Shown: in pieces, positions 56,576 through 64,000 of the stretch
How the letters are laid out: every line of letters starts with the position of its first letter
Position numbering within the stretch: position 1 is the first letter of the stretch
From: Selaginella moellendorffii
Taxonomy: Eukaryota > Streptophyta > Lycopodiopsida > Selaginellales > Selaginellaceae
DNA length: 64,000 bases
Direction of reading: 5' to 3'
Assembly: GCF_000143415.4 (NCBI RefSeq)
Contig: NW_003314288.1
Location: forward strand, 1,551,504-1,615,503
Position numbers and translations under genes: made by a program
Notes under the pieces: model-generated
Told to the model about the DNA's origin: nothing
The model's input: the letters and a program-made list of their open reading frames with translations, nothing else
The model's database searches: none

Positions 56576-57409
56576 ATGGGAAAGATGGGCTTGCGGAACA
56601 ACTGGTTGGTTCGTTGGATGAGACGCCGCATTGTGGATCCCGTGCTCGGCTTCGTCCGGAGGTAAGCTCTTCTCTCGTTCTTCTTTTTGTTTCGTTCTCG
56701 AATTGATTGGGTCTTTGAACATCAGGGGAACGGAACCCAAACAGCTCGCCTTGTCCGGTGCTCTCGGGATCACGCTCGGAGTCTTCCCAGTCTATGGCAA
56801 GTTTCCTAAGCTATCTAGAGAGCTCGTTTTTAATCTTTGCTACCTTCTTGTAGGTGCTACTGCGTTGCTGTGTGCTCTTGCTGCTCTGGTCCTTCGATCT
56901 AAGTGCCATGTCCCGTTGCTAATGCTGGCAAATCTCGTAGCTACACCGATAGAACTGAGGTAGGCCATCCACTGCCCGCTTTGAAGCTCCATCTTCTTTG
57001 AAAATCTCAATTCCGCTACTTTCATATATTCTCAACTTTACTTTCTCGTGGACAGCTTGATTATCCCGTTTTTGCGAGTTGGAGAGTACGTTCTCGGAGC
57101 GGAGCACATCGCTCTGACAACAAGCACATTCAAAGAAGCCTTCTCTGGCCATTTGCCTCGACAAGTGATCTTTGGCCTTTTGTACGCAGTACGTGTTTTT
57201 TGCTCAGTTCTCTTGCTGTAACTATCTGGTTATTGATTCTTGATTCTTTGTTTGGTGAAAAGGTGCTGGGATGGATCGTTGCCTCGCCCTTCATCTTCTG
57301 CGGGCTGTATGCAGCCTTCCTCCCGATGTTCCAGAGCTTGAGCCGCAAAGTTAGAAGCGAACCATTGATCCGGCAAGGCCGTTCCTCGTCCAGGCCCCTG
57401 AGCGTTTGA
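56576..57409 (+). CDS. DUF2062-family membrane protein
   Basis: Five exons: 56576-56661, 56726-56796, 56854-56958 region, an exon starting SLIIPFLRVG, and an exon from VLGWIVASPF to the stop at 57409. Family blocks: PKQLALSGALGITLGVFPVYG (broken by an intron after the G), LANLVATPIEL, LRVGEYVLG. Hydrophobic segments suggest two to three membrane passes. The intron after 56796 has a GC donor (GCAAGT). Function unknown. Only 145 bp follow the preceding gene on the same strand. Confidence 0.83.
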
Positions 57410-57863
57410 ATCTCTTGGCAATGCAAGTCAAATGCAGCGAGGTTTAACTCTAAAAAAGCTCGCTATGAGTCTTGGTACTAGTGTTGTAACCTTTAGTCTT
57501 GTATTTTTCGCTTCAGCCTGCCTGCCTGGTTGCTGGCAATTTTCTGACAAGCGCTTTGGTGAGAAAAAAGATCCACTTTCCAGAACTGTGTTGTGTACAT
57601 GAAAGCAAGACTACGCAACTTTTTCAGAAACATTGAATGCCGTGTAGAGCGCTCGTTGAACGGCTCGCTCGTTCAACATTTCAACATTCCGTGCCGCCCT
57701 CCAAATTCCAATCATCCTCCGGCTCTCAAGATAGAAAGCGAATCCACGGATCATGAGTGAAGATCTAGTGCCTATCTAGATCGCCATGACAGGAAACCAG
57801 AGTATATATATATATATTGTAAACATTGATCAGCGTACATAGAACAGTGCTCTCCTCGCTCGC
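57410..57863. other. Convergent intergenic region
   Basis: 3' flanks of the DUF2062 and LTP genes. No gene seen; (TA)n at 57803-57816. Confidence 0.5.
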
Positions 57864-58281
57864 TCAGTGCCCCACAACGTAGTCTGGAAACAAAAAAGCA
57901 AGAGACTTTAGCACACAAGTAGAAGAAGATCGAAGTGAAAGAAAGAGAGAGGTGGAGGAGCTCACTTCCACACTTGTAGTGCGGCGGGATCTCGTTGGCG
58001 TAGCCGCAGCGCTCGGGGATGGTGAAGGCGTTGGGGACGGAGAAGGTGAACTGCTGGCGCGCGGTGAGCATGGTGGAGCACAGGCAGTCGGGGTTGCCGC
58101 GGAAGCGCGTGAGGGAGGAGCAGCACTGCGCGCCCGGGTACGAGGTGCTGCTCTGCGTCGCGGGCAGGCAGCTGGCCAGCATCGCCGGGCTGCCATTGCA
58201 CTGCGCCGCCTCCACGCGCCCAGCAATGGCCGCCAGCAGCGCCACCACAGCCAAGACCACTCCGATCTTCACCGGCGCCAT
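57864..58281 (-). CDS. Non-specific lipid-transfer protein
   Basis: Secreted lipid carrier. Exon 1 starts at 58281 (MAPVKIGVVLAVVALLAAIAG, signal peptide) and runs to the donor near 57966; a short second exon adds NYVVGH and stops at 57864. The mature part has the eight-cysteine pattern C-x9-C-x14-CC-x11-C-x-C...C...C, starting AQCNGSPAML and ending YKCG. The spacing and the ERCGYANEIPPHYKC end suggest the type resembling DIR1/type-2 variants, but I cannot fix the subfamily. Confidence 0.9.
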
Positions 58282-58693
58282 CTTCTTCCTCCGATCAGCA
58301 ATGACCAGCGCGCTCGAACTGGAGACGATGAATGGATGGATCCAAACGAGGCAGTGGAGTAAAGAGTGGTGATCCAGTACTGGGATTTTATAATCGCCTC
58401 CATCCGGTCTCTCTCTCTCATTGCGTTTTGCGCTGCCTGGAGCTGCCAGACTTCGCGGTCCATTGAATGAAAGCCGTACAACCGACACGTGGCGTGTCGG
58501 TCATTAACTCCGGAGACCAGCATATTCCGGCGCATGCGGGGTGACGCGGCAGGACCGTACTATACAGGACACCTGGGCGGGACCGCTGGCAGGCCACGTG
58601 GCGGCGTTAAAACACGTGTATTTACAGCTCGGCAAGAATTGTGGAAAGAATCGTTGTGTGATTTTTTTTTTTCTGGTTCTTGTTCTTGTTCTT
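58282..58693. other. Spacer upstream of the LTP gene
   Basis: Contains possible G-box-like ACACGTGT (58611-58618) and GACACGTGGCGTGTC (58482-58496 area) elements, plausible ABA or light elements for the LTP gene. No gene seen. Confidence 0.5.
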
Positions 58694-61600
58694 CTAGTTC
58701 ATGAATCGTCGGCACCGTGACGAGCCGCACAGGCACAGGACCTTCTTGTCTTCCTTGTCGAATTGATAATCGTACCTACACAGGCCACACCAAAGAGAAT
58801 CGATTAGAAAACCACGAGACGAGAAGAGAGATCTAGTTCTCTGTTGTTTTTGCCAACTGGATCTTCTCTCACTCACGTAAGTTCCTCGCCGACTGAGACG
58901 TCTTTACGTGCAATCAGCACAATGTGGCTCTCGCCTTCGCCTTCTACGCTCACAATCCTCGCATAGCAGTTTGGTTCGCACTGTGGAAACAAAACAAAGA
59001 TAAACATCGTGATGATCATTGGAAGAAAGAGTGACATACCGAGTGGTTGATCAGCCGTCCAATGTTGCCGTTCTCCGTTGCATCAATGACGACTTCTTCG
59101 CTTATCTTGAACAGCTGGTTTTATAAATCCAAGTCCATGCAAAGTTAGAGTGGGAGCAAAAGTCGAAGGCTGAGGTTGTACACTTACATAGCAGTGCTTG
59201 CCTTCCAAGCAATAACGCTTTTCCCGCAAGTCTGCCACGCTACGGCGAATCCTTTCCCCTCTGTATTCCACCACCTGGCATCCCGAACGACATTTAGCAA
59301 TCAACTCGAAGTAATAGTACGCAGGGCGATGATTTACCATCTCTCCTTCTTTGATGTATCGCCTCGCAAAGAGTCCCCATCCATGGATGCCTGATTTACC
59401 AAAGCAAACTCTCGTTTTCTCAGTTTTCTGCACCAGGCACGGCCACATATATATCCTGGAAATTTAGACGTGTTCGAACCTGTAGAAACGACAGACGCTC
59501 CTTCATAGACATTACTTCGCCATGATCTGGTTCTAGGTAGTCCTGTGCATTGTACACCATCAGAATTTAGAGGACAGGTCTGAAAAATTCTCGAACCCTC
59601 AGTGAGCTGATCCAGTCTAGGGAGTTCTTGGTGTATCCCATCACCCTGTAAGCTATCCCAGCTCCAGTCGGTTTCTAGAATCCCACCACAAACACATATT
59701 AGAAACACACGACCAATGTCAATTCTGTCGTACCTTGTGAGATGTATCATCAGGGTTGTATGCTTGGCATCTGGCAGCAGGAAGCATCCTCCAGCGCTTG
59801 AATTTTTCAAACGAGATCTCAAGACTGCGAGACAGTTCGTTGGCAGCGAGAAGGCATCCTAGCCTTTCCGTCTCCACGCAGGGAACTTCTTCTGTGGGGA
59901 CAGGGGCCAGTGGAAATTTGGTTGCTGGAGGCTTCTTTTGCGTAATATTGTACTGGAGAAATGCATCAGGGCTTGGAGTTCTGCAAGAGTTAAATGTGCT
60001 TAGCGAAGTAAAATTGATTCGTAGGCAGCTTAACTTGTGTGCAGCGCAATATGATAGCATCCTCGTAGACGGTACATTTTTCTTCTTGGATATTTGCAGC
60101 TGAAACAAGTCCCGTTAGTTATCGGGCATCTCTTGCTGAGCGCTTTTACCTCCATATGATATCCCGCCCTTGAGGCACACATAGGATGGTATGTGGTGCG
60201 ACATTTTGTGCATTGTATGCAGGCTCCGTGCACTTGTTCACAAACTACACATGCCTGTCACACACACAAGGTTTGGCATTGTTCTGGTTCAAACAGAACG
60301 AGAACACACCTGAGAAAAACGGGTGGTGTCCACCCCTTGCAGACCAACCGCCGGTTCCATCTTATTTATATCCTTGAACGCTACCTCTGGCGTGAACCAG
60401 GCGCAAGTAACGTGGACCCAAAATCCAGGAATATCAGAAGGTTTGAGCGCACCACCTGTGGCAAAATCACGAACGTTTTATCGCGGTAGAGTCTAGGCAT
60501 GACGAAGTACCTTTTACTGGACAAAGGCAGCATTCTCGTTCTATGTCAGGAGTTTGACAGACTCGGCACACCCAGGAACTACTTATTTCGGATGCTTTGA
60601 CCCCATAACACTCCTCGTGCACAGCTAGTTGGCACCTGCTCGCGAGTTTAAGAATAGAACAGTGAGAAAATGTGTCATACCTGTTACAAATGATGATCTT
60701 GTTATATTCATAATCTTCAACCCAACGACACACGGCACATCTTTCTGACGTCCAGTTGACTATTACCGGTGTGTACGGCTCTAACAAAGGAAGAAAGAGT
60801 ATGAAGACTGGAGTAAAATTGAAACGCAATATCTTACCTTGTAGGCAAGCGGTGAAATCCTTCACCGCAAGCTTCCGAACATTGTGCGAGTTGTAGCCGA
60901 TGCCTGGTGCGCCACTCTCAATCATTCTTTGAAGCTGCAAGTGTACGCTCTTTCAGAATTAAATGTTTCCAAGCCCCTTACACTCACCCATAAGTAAAGA
61001 GACTGCTGTGTGGTTTTTATCTTAATAGTTGATTTCCACCGTCTGCTTTTACAGCCTGCGTGCCGTTCCCACTCTGATGGGGGCATGAATTTACCATCTC
61101 CACATAGTTCACATTGACAAAAGACCCTGTTGGACATAAGAAAACTGAGAAAATCAAGCACAATAAACAGAGTTATTCCAGCTTACTCGTGGCGTTTTGG
61201 TCGATACTCAGCTTCTTTTGTACCGCAGTAAACAATTAAACATTCAGGGATGAGATAAGTGCTCCACTCCGCCAGCATCCTAAACTCCGGTTAGCAATGC
61301 AATATGTGAAAGACGAGAAAAATCTGTTACCCTTGCCGTGTTTTACTTTTGCATATGTTACAAGTGTAAGAAGAAGCAGTCTGCCGGATTGACAAGGTGA
61401 GATTGACAAAAATAAATATCACAAGATACCTTCGATAGCACCTTGCTAACTTTTACGCAGGCTGCATGCATCCAGACTTGACAAGCACCACAACGGACCT
61501 GAAAAAAAAAAAAGTTAATTAGAAAAGGAATCCAGGAAGACAGAAACTTCTTACCCAAGAAACTTGTTCGAACAAGGATCGGGGTTCTGTACACACGCTG

Positions 61601-63794
61601 CAGTGCTGTTCAGGTACCCGTTCTTAGGCGCGAAAAAGTGAATATTCTAGACGTACCTGATCTTCTTCTGCAAAATTATTAACGTCTTCAAGAAGAGGCT
61701 GATCGGTATCACTAGTTGATGTTTCGGGTTTAGCTTCACAGACAACCGGCTGCTTCTCAACTTCTTCTTGCTCAAAACCAGATTCCGCAAGTATAGCCTC
61801 CTCCATTGCAGAGCCGAAGGCTTTTTCTTCATCTTCTTGCAAAGTTTGATTTTGATACCTGGCACATGATCAATTGAATTGAGAAGTCTTGCAAAGGATA
61901 GGACACACCTTTCGAGCTCATCCATGAATGGAAATATCATGCTCCCTTGAACCCACGAAAACTCCTTTTAGAAAATAAAACACGTCAGAATCTGGACTGG
62001 AGACTGGAAAAAGTAAATGCTTACCCGCTGCTTTCCAGTCCCGAAGAACATCACGCAGACGGAGCTTGGGACACGAGAACTTTGAACTGCCGCTGGTGGA
62101 TACTTCACAACCTTTGCCGGCCAAAAGAGATCGGCTCTTTTTCCAGACTTTGCCCACACAATGACACCCTCCTCAAATTTCTCTGCTAGATGCTGAGCCA
62201 TGATTGTTGCCACAGACATGTCGCTTGCATCACTGTCATAATCTTGGGCCTCCGGCTCGTCAAATTCTTGGTTTGTCGATAACAAGCAGTTCATCTTCTG
62301 CGTCTTACGAGCTGATATCTCATCGTCTTCTGAGTCACTCTCCACGTCCTTTGCTCGCTTCACAGGCTGAGTAGATTTTGCATCCGCGCGTGCCTTCGTT
62401 GGTTTCTTACACTTCGGGGTCATTTCCCGCTTGGCCGTCTTAGCTTCGTCTTTTGGCTTCTTCAAAGGCTCCACTACCGAATCTCGAAGCCACACTGGAC
62501 GGGTTTGAGTCCTGCCTCTCTTCGTTTGAATAAGGGGACCTTCCGGTTCTTTGGAAACCGAAGACTCCACAGACTCTGCTTCCTGCTTCTTCCCACCTTT
62601 CAGTTCCTCAGCGGCTTTGCTCGCCGCCGCTTCGGCTCGCTTCGACTGGAGTTTACCGGCAGCTCTGGTGCCAGGCACCTGCGCCCTTTTGTCGTCTTCA
62701 GCGACTTTTTCCGCTACGCTTGAGCCTGTTGCTCTATGGACCGCACTTAGTAACAAATTCTCGGCCGCTGGATAATTGTTGATCAGCATCCGCGCTAGAA
62801 CGCACTCCCTGCTCTCTACTCTCTGCCGCTTGCCATCCCTTGACGCCTCGCTATCAACTTTTGTAACACCGTCCGGAGAAGGAGCTTGGGTTGAAGGGAT
62901 TCCACCAGTACACTTCCCTTTGCCGGGTATGAAATCCACCACCTTGCTCGCCTTGCTGCCGTCTTGATGGAAAATCAGAATTTTCGTCTTCCCCACCGGA
63001 TTCTCTAACGGGCACTGCTGATTGCTCACACAAACCGAGCCAGAGGACGCCTCCCTCGCCCTTTTCTTCCCTCTCGGCTTCGACAAACCACTCTGCGGTG
63101 TTGGAACCGTCACCATCCGAGTGCCCTCGAGGCAATTCATCCTCATGCGCTCCAGAGACATGGCACCAACACTGGTTCCATTCACCACTTGCTGCCTCGC
63201 CGCTACAGCCCCGGCACTCACGACGCCATTCAAAGCCTGCTTCACTGGGCCGGCTGGCCCCCGGGGAATTCCCGCATACCTGGGGTCCAATGGCAGCATC
63301 ATGGTATTTCGCGCCACATGAACAGTCTCCCCGACTCGGCCGTTTGGGCGGAAGAACACCGGCGTCCCTGGAATCCCCGGCCATGGCATCCCCGGAGCTG
63401 GAGCTGGAGCTAGAACCGGCTTGGAATGTAGCTTTTGCATACACTCGCTGATCTTATCGAGCATCGTCTGGGTCGTCATCCTTTGACACGCAGCTGGAAG
63501 AGGATAGGGAGGCAATTGGAACGCTGGAGTCCGCAGCGTCGGCGCTAATCCCTGCCCCGGATGTAGAACACCACTACTCGGCGCTGGTATCCCCTGTGAG
63601 ACGACACTAACACCACTACCCTGCGGTATCCCCTGTGAATTTCCCGGCTGGAATCCTGGCACCGCCCCTTGCTGTGCCATTCCCTGCTGAAATCCTGCCC
63701 CTAGAACCTGTTGTTGTTGCTGCTGCTGCTGCTGCTGCGCGTCCGGGGGTCGCCAGCATTCCGACGCCGGGGACGAGCAAAGCGCCGATGGCAT
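58694..63794 (-). CDS. ATX3/4/5-type trithorax-like SET-domain histone methyltransferase
   Basis: H3K4 methyltransferase-family gene, about 20 short exons after a 1.8-kb first exon (63794 to about 61995). The N-terminus is Gln/Pro/Gly-rich (poly-Gln at 63710-63740) and basic. Then a PWWP domain ([20 protein letters not shown]; about 62040-62200), a PHD-type module ([14 protein letters not shown], about 61440-61500), a [21 protein letters not shown] block, PHD fingers ([39 protein letters not shown]) and an extended PHD ([40 protein letters not shown]). The SET domain has [29 protein letters not shown] and YDYQF, then post-[18 protein letters not shown] and Y residues for catalysis are present. 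Confidence 0.92.
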
Positions 63795-64000
63795 CTCCAG
63801 CTTGAAAATCCCTGCGAATTCCTCCTCAGGCGCTGATCCAGACGCCCGATTCCATCATCCGAGGCGAGGAGAGACTTCGCGTCACGTCCAGAGGAAGAAC
63901 AATGGTTAGGGTTAGGGTTAGGGCTTTACGAAGCTCTTGGATCGATCGACCACGCACCTCGATCGCGCCGCTGCGCAATCGCCTCCGCTACGCCCCCAGC
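63795..64000. promoter_or_regulatory. Upstream region of the SET-domain gene with a TTAGGG run
   Basis: Contains GGTTAGGG repeats at 63904-63923 (three and a half TTAGGG units), about 110 bp upstream of the ATG; likely a telo-box-like promoter element or 5' UTR. Confidence 0.5.

Overview
This window is nuclear DNA from a land plant. It has plant-only gene families (COBRA-like, VQ, NOI/RIN4, VIN3-like, CLE, ATL RING-H2, GH17+X8), many very short introns (mostly 45-90 nt with GT/AG borders), closely packed genes and a degraded Ty3/gypsy element. Compactness, intron size and the presence of cyanovirin-N-like proteins all fit a lycophyte such as Selaginella. That species call is inference from style; I could not run a search.

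Layout. Position 1-5.5 kb: the 5' part of an LRR receptor kinase (minus), a tRNA-Ala(UGC) and an F-box gene (minus). 5.5-11 kb: two tandem small secreted proteins that look like CVNH lectins (one intact, one frameshifted), an RD29/LTI65-like stress gene (minus) with a compact ABRE/CE3/DRE cluster upstream, and a short relic of the CVNH gene. 11.1-14.4 kb: a head-to-head pair, C1D (RNA exosome cofactor, minus) and MON1 (vacuolar fusion, plus). 15.2-21.9 kb: a TDIF-type CLE peptide gene (minus), an ATL-type RING-H2 ligase (minus), a DDX18/HAS1-like gene that keeps only the second helicase lobe (plus), a minisatellite, and alpha-tubulin (minus). 22.5-28 kb: a HAD 5'-nucleotidase, a COBRA-like protein and a NOI/RIN4-like protein, all plus. 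29.4-30.7 kb: a single-exon VQ protein (minus), followed by about 4.5 kb without a recognisable gene. 35.3-38.1 kb: a golgin-84-like protein (minus). 38.6-45.3 kb: a minus-strand Ty3/gypsy element with very short LTRs and a repeat-rich insertion in gag. 45.3-47.7 kb: AT-rich, no gene. 47.7-64 kb: a PLAT-domain protein (minus), a VIN3-like Polycomb accessory protein (plus), a plastid-type glyoxalase (minus), a GH17/X8 protein with an altered catalytic residue (minus), an ICMT-like membrane protein (plus), a DUF2062 protein (plus), an nsLTP (minus) and an ATX3/4/5-type SET-domain methyltransferase (minus).

Most genes are unrelated housekeeping or signalling genes. The parts that look least routine are the CVNH cluster with its decay products, the TDIF-type CLE gene with a C-terminal tail, the RecA2-only helicase paralogue, the GH17 protein with Glu-to-Gln at the acid position, and several locus-specific tandem repeats. 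Exon borders quoted below were read by eye from GT/GC-AG sites and reading-frame continuity.
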